A stretch of 64,000 bases of DNA from Sthenelais limicola (Eukaryota; Annelida; Polychaeta; Phyllodocida; Sigalionidae). The notes beneath the pieces were generated by a model that was not told the DNA's origin, did no database searches, and was given only the letters and a program-made list of their open reading frames with translations. A program made the position numbers and the translations under genes. Shown here piece by piece: positions 48,618 to 60,200 of the stretch. Within the stretch, counting starts at the first letter, position 1, and the number at the start of each line of letters is the position of its first letter. The DNA lies in NCBI GenBank assembly GCA_942159475.1, contig OW804094.1, positions 57,904,966-57,968,965 of the forward strand, written 5' to 3'.

Positions 48618-49463
48618 TCATGAACTTGACAACACATGACCATACATATGTAATAACAAAGTTGAGAAATGCTTGAGAGAAAATGACCATTCTAGAGAAG
48701 AATAATTGAACAAGAAAAGTATGCAGCATATTTTGAGGGCAGCTAGAGGAATCAAACGAGACACTGGCAGATGTCTTTAAGAGTGTTCAATCCACTAAAT
48801 CCTACTCATACTAAAAGTAACAGCAGGAAGGAAAATAAAAGGAAGTCAGCCAGTTGGAAAAGAAAATAAGATGAGGAAAATAGTATAGAGTTACTAAACA
48901 AAAGAACTGAACCAGGGAAAGCAATAGAATGTTTTCCAAATGATTTTTTCTGGCAAGTCAGCAGTCATGGTTCAACTCAATGCCCTGAATCATAATGTAT
49001 AAGGTCTCCTTCGCCCAAAGATGGACAGAAAGCATAAGGACTTCCTCTGAAAAAAGACCATCTTTGGTCCTGATGTAGTTCTCAAGTTTAAAAAAATCAT
49101 GGAAGACTACAAAAATCAAACTGAAAAAACCAAATCGTGCCAACACTTGAAACATCTGGATGTCGTAGTTTAGAAAGTAGTGACAGTGAAACTGGACATT
49201 TCCAGCGAGAATCTCGCTTTTGAAAGGAGAAGTGACCCATTTCATTTGTTGAGGGGGAAGACAAGCAGGAGTCAATTTGATTTTTGTTTTGCAGTATATT
49301 TATGTTACATGTTTTCAAAGTATATCTGGATCGGGTATAAATGTTGAAGTTTTGTTTCTAGTAGTGTTATTAAAAAAAACCCAGTGGAATCAATTGCTGA
49401 ATATTTAAACAAGGGCAGAATGTTGGTTACATCAAGACGCAAATTATAAAACTTCTTCAACTC
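48618..49463. other. Non-coding, no gene recognised
   Basis: Open frames at 48958-49318 on the minus strand overlap one another and show no domain. Confidence 0.4.
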
Positions 49464-49712
49464 GACCGATCGGCGTCAAGTGGCATATTCATATGCCTCA
49501 AGCTTTACCGAATATATGTGCCACGCCCACTTACTTATCGACAATACCAGTAGAGAACCCGATGGTCCGCCGATCCTCCCAAAATCACATTTCCCGACCT
49601 CCTAGCCACCAAAACAATGTACTGAGGCCTAGAGAATTAATATACACTGCGATTACCTCCAATATATCAAGGTCTTTCTGGTATCACAACCGAGTAATCA
49701 GCGATTCCCCGA
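49464..49712 (+). repeat. 5'-side repeat of the Helitron-like element
   Basis: Homologous to 41455-41710. It contains the near-terminal palindrome ggcatattcatatgcc (49482-49497), a candidate 5' hairpin. Confidence 0.75.
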
Positions 49713-50212
49713 CGCATTTATACAACAGGCATGGCCTTCCATCTTACCATACAAACATAAGCGAAGGGAACAAGCCGTCTTCGGAAACGTTCGGCTTTTA
49801 AGCTCGGCTGCACGGAACCGACCAATCGCCGCCCGCGTAACATACAGCGTCACTCACACTCCTCAACTAATAGAAACACAGCTACTACGCTCGCTCGACT
49901 AGCCTAAACAAACTTGGCCTCGCACGCTGCTTGCCCGTAACGAACTTACAAACACGGAATATTGAAACATCTACAACCAATACAAAACCAGCTAACCTAC
50001 TAAGACGGAACTCGGGGAAATAGATCAAGTGAAACACAGAATGGATAACGATTACCACAACAACAACTACAATCGGTCCGCTCGCACAGGCCACCCTGCA
50101 GACTCCCTTCCTAGCCACAGCCATGACCGCATGCGTCCACACTCAGGATAAGTTCAGATAGGACTAATAACCAAGTTCATCGAACCGCCGAAGTATTACA
50201 GAACCAGGACAT

Positions 50213-50280
50213 TGCCCACTGAGGGACCTTTACTGTGATATTGTGATGCCCACTGAGGGACCTTTACTGTGATATTGTGA
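50213..50280. repeat. 34-bp perfect tandem duplication
   Basis: tgcccactgagggaccttta starts at 50213 and 50247; the two units appear identical. Confidence 0.9.
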
Positions 50281-50296
50281 TTTGTGACATTACCAG

Positions 50297-53200
50297 ATTG
50301 ACACATATGGATCAAAAACATTAGATACTTGCATAGTATCGCCACAACGTACACACAACCACCGAAACCGAAGCGGTGGCACCACAACAAGGATGCAGGG
50401 CACACGCCATCCCCCACCACAGTAATCGTATTGCACCTTTACTTCAAGAAATTTAGGACCAACGAGGGACTGACAACAGGTAAGGCACTTCCAGAAATTA
50501 ACTTAAGAATGTAATACGTCGGGTATTGTTTTCATTCAGTTACCACATATAGGCATCGTTTCAATTAGCCAAACCATAGGTCGAGGGCAGCTCCAACATC
50601 GACAAGTCAAATACCAACATGTACGCAATCGGGCTTTCTCACATATTGATTGTTTACAACACTTTATTGGCGTTTCTGATAATTGTTCACCAGCATAGAG
50701 TAAATAACCCTTTCGTCAAACATTACTTGTCACTACGCTATGTTCTTACACACTGCTAATAAAATCACAACACGCGCGAACTAATAGATATAGCCACTAG
50801 GTGACGACAACAGTACATTATAGTTAAACTGGCAGGAGAAACTTGGTACTATTGTTAGTAGCATGATATCGGGGTGAATTTTCAAGAACACATTACGTGC
50901 CTAATTATGTCCATGAAATAATTCTAACACACTGCAAAAGGAAACAAAACCACACACGAACTAAACAAAATAGCCACTAGGTGGTGACAACGGTCCACAA
51001 TAGTGAGTCTGCCGCGATTCACTTGGTACTATTCTCAGTAGTACGATATCTGGGCTAATTTGAAGTAACTCTTTCTGTGGATAATTGTTTACACGGAATA
51101 CCGGTTACACATTTGTAGTAGGAAAATCACATACCTGCAATGACAAAAATTTACATTGAAAACACGGCCTTATGAAAATGTATAATTGGCAGCTGTACAC
51201 GTTGAGTAAATTCTGCTAAGTTAGGCTCCAATGTCGATAAATACTAGGTAAATTCGAGTATATTCGGTATTGCATTGATTCTAGCAATCTGTTTGTTTAG
51301 GTTGAACTGTATTTTGAACTTTATTTTCCTCTGAAATTTGGGTTATTTGAGAGGATCGGCGAAGTGGAATTGTACATTTTATGAAAATCTGACCCTTATA
51401 TATAATTGCCCCACCAATATTACTCGCCTGCAATAATTTTGGAGGCAAACATATGACTCACACATTTACAGGATTCACTTACTTACACACACACATTACA
51501 TTAATGATTTCAGTCGATGTACCAATTAATAATAGCAGTAGTACTGACGATATGAGTCAATGCGTGTAACAGACAGTTTATTATTGTTGAATTAAAATGA
51601 ATTAAAAATGGCAAACAAAAGGTTACTTTCAATTATTTAGTCGAGCACCACAAACTTAATACTGTAATCGATAACTGCACACAACAGACACAGATTTACA
51701 TTCACGAGCAATATCAAATAATCCAGTGTAGTACAACTATTATTATTAACGTGTACTGAGCAACAATACTTTTACAACAGACAATTATATAAGACAACAA
51801 TATTACCATGTATGTTACATTTACTTACTCAGAGATTGTCATATAACCATATATCACCCACACATATTCTTACCTATTCTGACATAGTATATACAAACAA
51901 TGTTGTGCAGAGCTAACAATGCTTTGTAATCATGCCTATAAAGGGAGAAGTAGTCCTCAACAAAATTAATGCCACAAAATAAAATAAAATCAGATAATAC
52001 AATACCAATGCAATGGAAATTCACATATTCACGAGTCACTCATACTCATGCCTATTTATTTACAGACTTGTCTCCGGACAGAAAACCATATGTGACAACC
52101 GAATGTCCCGATTATGGTACAAATAGGATCCAGCACGGCCAGAAACGTCCAAATAGAACCACATGCGCCCACACAATACGTATTGGAAAAACCACAGAAC
52201 CAGGTAACATATTTCAGTGACGTACCATATTGATTCCAAAGAAAAAATAGATTATATATAATATAAAAATTGACTGGTGAACGAAATGCACATTCGTGCA
52301 AAAAGACAATCACTACTTTTAAACATACCTATCCTAATGATCAATCACAACAACATAAATCGGTAAATTTTCATACAACCATCATTAATTGTATTACAGA
52401 CAACAGCACTCCGCAAGAACTGCACCGCGCCAGCTCATTGTAACAGGGACATTACACCCCTATCGTAGCATCAAATGTACTACACAAAGAGGAATTCAGC
52501 TCCTAGAGGTCCGGAAAAGATAGACCCACTTACCAACACATGACATTGTAAGTCAACTTTAATAATGACAGATACCTCTTTCAGCAACATTTACAAAATA
52601 CATTCGCTTCAGTGTTACCGCGCTAATTTACGCCATAATGAATCAAACACATATAAATCCACATAACACCAGGCTAACAATAGTTATTATCAAAGTATAA
52701 CTAGACATGGAATGAATGACAGAAGTTACATGAAATGATATACAAAAATCGAACAACTAATCGGGACAGACTTCGTCCACGAACATAAACAATGCCTATA
52801 TAATGCTACTTGCTTTTGCAGACAAACAACCTAATGCGTACACGAGATACAGCATGCAACCAACGAGGAATGAAGTAGGCGACCGCTCAACCAAATGAGC
52901 TCATACCCCATCACGAATAGTAAGTAAATCAATTCACTTTAGCTACACATATAATTACTAACCAAAGTATTTCATCGCCTAAGTCATGTTGATATTTTAA
53001 TCGTTTTATAACCGCAGATTAAACTTACAACTTCAGTCACATTCTTCATGCCGTCCTCTCCTTTAATATTATACATACACACCAGTTCAAAACATTCGCT
53101 ACAAAGTAATCATTAGTGACAATCCTCCATTGCATGTGATTCTTCATGGAGGAAACCCTGAATTTAACTATTGAATACGTAGTGTTGCAAATGTTAATAG

Positions 53201-53544
53201 ACTCATGTTACCATGGCAAGTACACACTGTTGCAGATTCATCATTAAATAAACAAATCCTTTTAGAAACCGAATATATGTAGCGGTATTCTTTTAAGCAA
53301 GCTGAATTAAACTTAGTTCACAGGACCTTCATCGTCATTACTACAGAAAGTGGCGAGTAGTTAACAACAATTAGACTCAACGCTAATATATACATATATA
53401 GAGTATTATTATGTAAGTGTCAACAATCAACCATCAGAAATTATTTCTATAGTACTTCTGAAAACATAATCATACACTTATTAGTCAGATCAATTAGACT
53501 CTAAAATTATACTTTCAGCACAACAACCACCATATCAACCAACC
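50297..53544 (+). other. Putative spliced leader exons of the Helitron-like transcript
   Basis: Intron-exon boundary words recur in this A/C-rich region. One candidate exon spans 50297-50479 (attaccag before, then caacag/gtaagg). Another spans 52066-52203 (ttatttacag before, then accag/gtaaca). Others begin at 52400 (gtattacag) and 52822 (cttttgcag, ending 52919 before gtaagt). The last begins at 53519 after tactttcag, 26 bases before the ATG at 53545. Several start with ACAAC-like words. These are motif-based guesses; apart from the 53519 acceptor each is weak alone. Confidence 0.4.
50760..51060. repeat. Diverged tandem repeat, period about 177 bases
   Basis: atagccactaggtgacgaca (about 50794) and atagccactaggtggtgaca (about 50970), each followed by acttggtactatt and a gatatc word. 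Confidence 0.75.
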
Positions 53545-56500
53545 ATGGACTCAGATATGGAATTCGAGATGCACATGGACAGCACAATACAGGCGGAGCT
53601 TCAAAACAGCATGGACGAGGAAATGCCACTGGATCAAGACCCAGACAGAGTGTGTGCTACCTGTCATCGTAACTCCACTGAAGACCAGCTACTAACATTC
53701 ACTGCACCACCACCACGACCAGTACAGAGGGCATATGGTGATGCGCCAGATCAAGCAGGAGTCAACCCCCTTGTATGTAACCAGTGTTACATCTATCTGA
53801 GTCGTAGTACAGATGTTTCAAAAGAAAAAACTTGGGCTTGCGCCTGGCCAGCGGTTATTTGGTCCATTCTAAGTGGAAACGTAGCCTGTCCACCAGAGAT
53901 ATTGTTACCTATTCTGCCTTATTCCATACGAACAATGTGGTGCATAGCTAACGAGGACATTAATCTTGCCTATCGTCGCCTGTGGCACGAACAGCCAGTC
54001 GTTAATGATATTACTGCAGACCTCATAGAATTTAAGCTAGTTACATCGAAAGGTTCTTTGTCCGAAATCAAGCAAATAGTCGATCAACATTGTTTCCCCT
54101 ATGTGCGATGCCCATTAGGCTGCTGTATATTTATCGATGATGTACTAGCAGAAAAGGCTCAGATCATACCACTACATCATTACTTGGCCGACAAATTATC
54201 AAAATTTACACCATTTGCTGCTAATGGAAAATACTTGCTAGGCTGTAGACCGGATTGGATGTCTGTGAAAAGGACATTAATATGGAACATACAACCCTCA
54301 CTTGTCAGAGACGAAACTAAGGGACTTGGATTCATTGCATGTTCCGACAAACAACATGCTTCAACCATGTATCAATATCTCCATGTGCCAAACAATCCCA
54401 TCTTAAAATCGACTCCAGCGACCCACTCAACTGACTTAGCACCAGCACAATTGTGTCCAAACTTTGTTCGTGCCGGACGGGGAGGACAATATAACACATC
54501 ATTCACAGTTTTTCAACAGGTCGGAGGAGCAATGGGCCTATCAACCTTTAGACTATCAATGAGACCGAACAACCGCATCCTCACACATGACGAAGGAGCA
54601 ATTGATGCCTTAGTCCTTCACCAGAGGGATGATATAAGACACTGCGCACTCAATTCTACAATATTGGGACCTGATTTCGTCAAACGAGCACTAGCATATT
54701 GGGAAGCATCGAAGCCACTGTATTCGGATCCCTTTATAAGAAATGCTGCTAAGTCGGGTACAATGTTCTTATGTACAGAAGCCGTGTATCTGACTGTTGC
54801 CCTCAACAATCGTCATGCACGTGACAACCAGGTGCAAAATAGACCACAAGAAGAGCAACAACATACGCGGTATGACTACCACCCTATGGTACACCCAGCG
54901 GACGACTTTGGCCACAAGCCGTTTCGGGTACACCACGTACACCACCACAGTGAAGAACAAAACTACTCAGATGGTTGCACTATCACCATTCTTGCATATA
55001 CGCTTACACATTGCAATGTACTTATTCACAATTTTCTTTCTGCAATGGCACGACAACGGGTGACGGACAATGCAGTGAACTTGTACAATTATTGTGCCGA
55101 TATACAATTACAGACGCCCTTTAGCCGGGTCAAGCAAAGAACCCTAGCAGAAACAGATAGCCAGATCATAGAAGAATATGACGGACAACGTAGAATCAGT
55201 CGATACAAATACGAACTGGCAGCGGGAAAATATTTGAGTGACTTGTGTGAACATGTTGATTTCATTCAAGTACAAACATCTGACGTTGAAAATTCTCTCA
55301 GACTGGTTGATGCCAGGTGTACAATTGTTTTACTGACTGACAGAAACTTAAGAAGAATGCAAGTCCTGAGTGTCACAGAAGACTCCAAATGGAACCTCAT
55401 GTTTGCTATCACTGCAGTATGTCCACCAACTACCGGATACTCCATCGCCATGGCCTTCAGATGGGATGTCCACAGAGACTGGCAAACAAGTTCCAATACT
55501 CCACGACAATTGGAAGACACCGCTTATCGTCTCTTAGTTTATGTGAATAAGGAGACAACAGAAGACCTTGACCGAGACCAGGTACTCCTATGGTGTGGGG
55601 GCCAAACTCACAAACATTGCAGCGAGCACAACGTCTCTCACCTAATAAGGGAATCACTGGGTACATCTCTTACATGCTGTCTCGACAACTGCAGTAGGAA
55701 AATGAAATGGCGGTGTCCGCATTCTTTTGCTTTTCATCAGTGCCAAGCAGGTGTATGCCTAAAACATCAAAAGGAACTATGCCAGAATGAAACCATTACA
55801 GAAGTAACAGTGAGGGAAACGAACAGTGACTCTGCACCTGACGAGACAACACATGATATGCAAGATGAACACCACGCACTCACTCCACAGGAAGTAGAAG
55901 ACTTGGAACAGGCGATGAGAAATGAGGAAGTTCCCATAGAAAACAATGCTCCTGAAGACCACCTGGAACCAGGACACAGTGATGACGAGGACGAAGCATT
56001 TGTAATCGGGCCAATAGCTCTTCCCACAGATAATGATGACCCAAACATTCCACTTATTGCAAATACAACCTACACACCAACTTATTTATCGGACAACAGC
56101 GATGCCATTGCGGGCCATTTCCTCATTAACGACCACCTAAAGACGATGGCTAGAACCTCCTTCTACAGGCCTCCTTCCGTCCAGACCCAAAAGTTTCTGC
56201 AGCACATATGCTCCGTAACTAAGGACACAGCAATACCACTAATCTACCCGGAAGGTAGCCTATTTCCCCATATTTTCTGGGAAGACAAAAACAACACGGT
56301 AGTAGGTGCGTTGCCATCTGTTATGTACACGAAAGGCTACATGAAACCACGCAAGGGGGCATTGGCCTCCGTTGAAGACCACCTGACAGTGCGGATAAAG
56401 GACGAGACGTTGCTTACTTGCCACGATGAAGTGTATCTGCAATGGGTATTCGACATACTTGTTAATCAGGCCCTGAACTACAATAGTGCCGCAGTAGTCA

Positions 56501-56748
56501 TCAATAAGGGACTAGAACATCTAAGAAGACCACAAGATGGATCACTAGTCAGCCACAGAGAAGGGATGCTTCCATTCGATGAGATCGATGCCCGCCGACA
56601 GGTCCATCGCATCGCTGCATTAATGCGGGACTTGGAGGGTTTTGATTATTTCATTACCCTCACAGCAAAACCTTCGGTGTACGCCCATTGGTGGAGGCAA
56701 TACAACAAGAGTATGGCCCGGATAAAAACAACATCCTCAAAGGAATGA
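53545..56748 (+). CDS. Helitron-like protein, N-terminal part (Cys-rich modules and start of Rep domain)
   Basis: 1,067 residues. CxxC pairs at 37-40 and 78-81 suggest a zinc-binding module; a second Cys/His-rich block lies at about 708-750 (CC..C...WRCPHS...VCLKH...LC). An acidic linker follows (about 790-855). From about 895 the sequence looks like the Helitron N-terminal region (IYPEGSLFPHIFWED), and FDYFITLTAKP (1033-1043) is Rep motif 1. The frame ends at a TGA just after motif 1, while the rest of Rep continues in another frame, so the last 15-20 residues are probably out-of-frame. The ATG has a strong context (accATGG) and sits 26 bases after a splice-acceptor-like site. The middle (residues 100-700) I do not recognise; no OTU or AP-endonuclease motif is apparent. 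Confidence 0.85.
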   Translation: MDSDMEFEMHMDSTIQAELQNSMDEEMPLDQDPDRVCATCHRNSTEDQLLTFTAPPPRPVQRAYGDAPDQAGVNPLVCNQCYIYLSRSTDVSKEKTWACAWPAVIWSILSGNVACPPEILLPILPYSIRTMWCIANEDINLAYRRLWHEQPVVNDITADLIEFKLVTSKGSLSEIKQIVDQHCFPYVRCPLGCCIFIDDVLAEKAQIIPLHHYLADKLSKFTPFAANGKYLLGCRPDWMSVKRTLIWNIQPSLVRDETKGLGFIACSDKQHASTMYQYLHVPNNPILKSTPATHSTDLAPAQLCPNFVRAGRGGQYNTSFTVFQQVGGAMGLSTFRLSMRPNNRILTHDEGAIDALVLHQRDDIRHCALNSTILGPDFVKRALAYWEASKPLYSDPFIRNAAKSGTMFLCTEAVYLTVALNNRHARDNQVQNRPQEEQQHTRYDYHPMVHPADDFGHKPFRVHHVHHHSEEQNYSDGCTITILAYTLTHCNVLIHNFLSAMARQRVTDNAVNLYNYCADIQLQTPFSRVKQRTLAETDSQIIEEYDGQRRISRYKYELAAGKYLSDLCEHVDFIQVQTSDVENSLRLVDARCTIVLLTDRNLRRMQVLSVTEDSKWNLMFAITAVCPPTTGYSIAMAFRWDVHRDWQTSSNTPRQLEDTAYRLLVYVNKETTEDLDRDQVLLWCGGQTHKHCSEHNVSHLIRESLGTSLTCCLDNCSRKMKWRCPHSFAFHQCQAGVCLKHQKELCQNETITEVTVRETNSDSAPDETTHDMQDEHHALTPQEVEDLEQAMRNEEVPIENNAPEDHLEPGHSDDEDEAFVIGPIALPTDNDDPNIPLIANTTYTPTYLSDNSDAIAGHFLINDHLKTMARTSFYRPPSVQTQKFLQHICSVTKDTAIPLIYPEGSLFPHIFWEDKNNTVVGALPSVMYTKGYMKPRKGALASVEDHLTVRIKDETLLTCHDEVYLQWVFDILVNQALNYNSAAVVINKGLEHLRRPQDGSLVSHREGMLPFDEIDARRQVHRIAALMRDLEGFDYFITLTAKPSVYAHWWRQYNKSMARIKTTSSKE

Positions 56749-57158
56749 AGGACCATTGCTCCCTGCTTTGTCGAGCATGGCAGAGAACAGTAATGCACTT
56801 TTTGGACTGGATAAAACACAGCCCTGAAAAGCCATTCGGCGAAGTTGAAGCAATCTGGGCTCGGTATGAGTTTCAGACCCATGGAGCATTAGGCAACAAA
56901 CCGCACATACATGGATTCATAAAAGTGCTTAATGAGGACCATGATACAAAGATCAAACGCATCAGATGCACCACATCCAATTTGTTTACAGCAGACATTG
57001 GAACTGACCACGACACCCTACTAACAGCGGGCCTTATACAAAATGAAGAGGACTTTGATGATTTACGGAGTATGGCGTCAACGTTTCAAGTCCATGACTG
57101 CTCTCTAGCCAACAATCGTTGTCAGAAATTCAACCGAGACGGAGAAAAGGTGTGTTGA
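56688..57158 (+). pseudogene. Helitron-like Rep domain, HUH segment (middle part, frame-shifted)
   Basis: Open in a different frame from the preceding part, from about 56646 (after a TGA at 56643) to the TGA at 57156; no ATG near its start. It carries the metal-binding HUH motif as PHIHGFI (His at 73 and 75 of this segment, 56904-56912), preceded by the usual EFQ..G block, then HDCSLANNRCQKF, matching the Cys/His stretch that follows HUH in Helitrons. It overlaps the previous frame by about 60-100 bases, consistent with a one-base deletion near 56.69 kb or, less likely, programmed -1 frameshifting; no canonical slippery heptamer is visible. The closing TGA is one CpG transition from CGA, and protein-like sequence continues in the same frame. 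Confidence 0.8.
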
Positions 57159-57209
57159 GTCCAAAGACATCCACCATCATATGACTACGGTTTTTCAGGA
57201 AATGCCAAC

Positions 57210-60200
57210 ATGTACGATGATGATAAACTCACGCTATTTAAGGAAATGGGATTCATCACGGAAACAGAAGCAGGAATAGAACAGTTGGACTCAAAGTTCA
57301 TTGGAGGACGGTACACGTACCCCGCAAACAGAGATGAGGTTTACATCCCAACAGTTCCTCATATCTTAATTGCGCTCAACTCCTGTTCCAATGTTCAAAT
57401 GGTAGACACACGCTTCCAAGTCAGTTACGTATGTAAATATGCAGCTGGCTTGGAGGAGCACAGAGAGGCCAATTTTCAAAAACAAAAGGATGAAGATGAA
57501 GTCAAAGTCACCTATGACGAATTTAAGAACATTAAGATTTCCAGCCAGGCCAAACTACATGAAAAGACGAAAAACCAGAAACTAGCAAGAGAGATAAGCC
57601 TGACAGAAATGATGTGGTATTCCCTCCGGCTCCCGTTTATACTCACAGACAATGAGTATACTCATGTATCGACCTTTGCACCCGAGTATCGTGGAGCCAT
57701 AACAAAGCGTCATGCAAAAGTAGCAGAAGCACAAGGAGGCGGAGAAGAGCCGAAACCCATCAGAATGAGGCAAGATCTGGATGAGAGGCGTCAGTTTACT
57801 GTGTCCCAACAAACGATAATTACACAGTACTACGAGAGCGTTTACTATATGGACACCACGTGGGCCTTCTCCATGAGACCACCCGAGCTCTTGTACATTG
57901 AACACTTGGAAATATATGCAAAATACTTCAAGCGCTTACCAACACACGGCAATGACGAGCTCACAGTAGACATGGCAGAGTCTCCATGGATCGACGGGAC
58001 GGGAAAGACGGTCAAAATCAGGCAACGATATCTACTTGAAGTTGCGGCATACACAGAAGTTGCGAGCAACAACGATCAACACTTTTCCCAGGAAATCGCC
58101 ACGTCAGTCCTGACCGAGATCCTCAACGATTTAGTCGAAATGGAACATAGTGACAACCATAGCCCATTCTACAATCGTTTCGTTGACAGAAAAAGCACCC
58201 AGCGCAACATAGTCGTATTTCCAGCAGTGACACCGTTTCAATTACCAAAATTTCTTATCCATCTGATGCTCTCATCTGGAAGGTACATCACAGAAGTGGA
58301 CTTGTACGGAGTCCCCAATCTCCAAGCTGCGTTGGTACAGAGCAACATATTTGATACCCTTCAACCAACTAGGATGGATATCGTGACTGTTGTCAAGAAA
58401 TATTTACTAGAGCAACTAATGTGGCTGCCAATGGGCAACAGACAGGTTCAGAAAATATTGCGCTACATACCGACAGCACTACAATCACTAATGATAGACA
58501 ATGAACTACAGTTTGAGAGTATGCCACTGGCCACTGACTTGGCCATTTCTCTTCAAGCTAGTGAAGATTTGACACGACTAGAAACAACGATGCGTAGTAA
58601 TGCTGTAATAGCACTTTCTCACCAAAGCATTGTCAACTTTCCTCCAGTCGATGAACTGAAAAAAGGCACTCCTACACTCTATCAGCCACAATTGCGACGG
58701 ACTGCAGGACAAAGTGACCCTTCCTTCAGAGAGCAGCAATTGTCCCTAGTTCAACTAAAAAAGGCAATAGACGACCTGAACCGGCGCAACCATTCATTCG
58801 TACGTTTCCCCTTATTGTTAGGGCCACCAGGATCTGGAAAAACTTATCTACTCCTGATTGCTTTAACATACGCCTTGTCAAAGGGCTTCAGAGCTACCCT
58901 TACTGCACTGACCGCTGAAAGGGCCCAGGTTCTTGGTGGGGAACATGTCCATCTACTCTTCGGATTGCCGGTCCAACAAGGAGGAGTCCAGACTGTACAC
59001 AACATGGCGGAGAGATCTCTAGGCAAGTTAGCCCGACAAAATGTAAGAATGGAGTATTTACGCCGGCTCCAAGTCCTCTGCATTGAAGAGATTGGACTCA
59101 TAAATTCGGAAACCTTCGCCACAATGGATCTCATACTCAGACGCATAAGACAATCACCTATCCCATTTGGCGGGGTTCTTATTTTAGCAACGGGTGACCA
59201 CGTCCAGTTACAACCGGTCAACGGACAGACGATTTGGACCTGCAGCCACATGTTTACAACGTTTTCCATCCTAAAACTAAACAACTATGTCCGGAGTGCT
59301 ACCGATGAAGACCTACAAATGGTTCTAAACATCATGCGCCAACATGAGACGTCAGAAGACCAGGTGCAACAAGTATTGACGATACTTAGAAGGCGATGCA
59401 CGCAAAATAACTTCTATCCCGATTGGTCCTCTGTTCCCATTGACATATTGCGTGTGCTCCCAACTCGCAAAGCAGTCGAAGATGCAGTCCAAAAACACAT
59501 CATGGAAAAGAAAAGGGACAGGCAGCTCGTTACCAAATCATTTACGGCAGTCGATGAGGTAGAAGTGACATCTGGCAACTGGATCGCCGGTGATGCAAAT
59601 GTAACCAACACTTTAAACCAGAAATGTGCACAACACCAAAGTATACTCTTGTACGCAGGAGCAATAATGCGGCTCACATACAACAACAGCCGCCAATCCA
59701 ATCTTCCTCGTTTTTCGCAAGGCCAGCTGTGCATAGTACGGGAAATACCAGAAGTGGAAAATGACACAGTAATCGGTGTAGATATGAGACTGTCCATAAC
59801 CTTAATTCCACCAGGGGAAAGACTCATGCAAATAGACAATATTCCGGATGAATGGCCTACCTTTGTCATAACACCACGAGTAAGTTTACCGGTCATTATA
59901 CCACGTAGCAACAGTAATGCCCGGCGACTACAATGGCCGCTACAATTCCACGTAGCATCCACAATACACAAGATCATTGGCGAGACATGCTCACAGTTGG
60001 CGACACAAATAAGTACACAGTCGTTCATGTATCATATCTGGGAAAAGGGCATGCTCTTGGTTCTACTTAGTCGAGTTCGAGACCTGAATCACATGTTTTT
60101 CATTGGTACAGTCGCAGACACTTTCAATGCAATCACCATCATGCTACGGCAATCATCCAAAGTGCAAGCTACTATTGAAAGGACTCTCCGACAGCTTGAC

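Noticed and set aside
54950..55120. Possible OTU protease in the N-terminal Helitron frame (SDGCTI...)
   Set aside because: The OTU catalytic DG(N)xC arrangement and the late His are not present, so an OTU domain was not called.
56688..56748. Programmed -1 frameshift signal
   Set aside because: No X XXY YYZ heptamer in the correct phase was found in the overlap; a deletion is simpler, though alignment of other copies is needed.
57150..57198. A GT...AG interval (gaaaag/gtgtgt ... tttttcag) that would remove the in-frame TGA as a 49-base intron
   Set aside because: 49 is not a multiple of three, so splicing would leave the helicase frame, while simple continuation through the TGA keeps it and gives protein-like sequence. 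The length is also very short for a metazoan intron.
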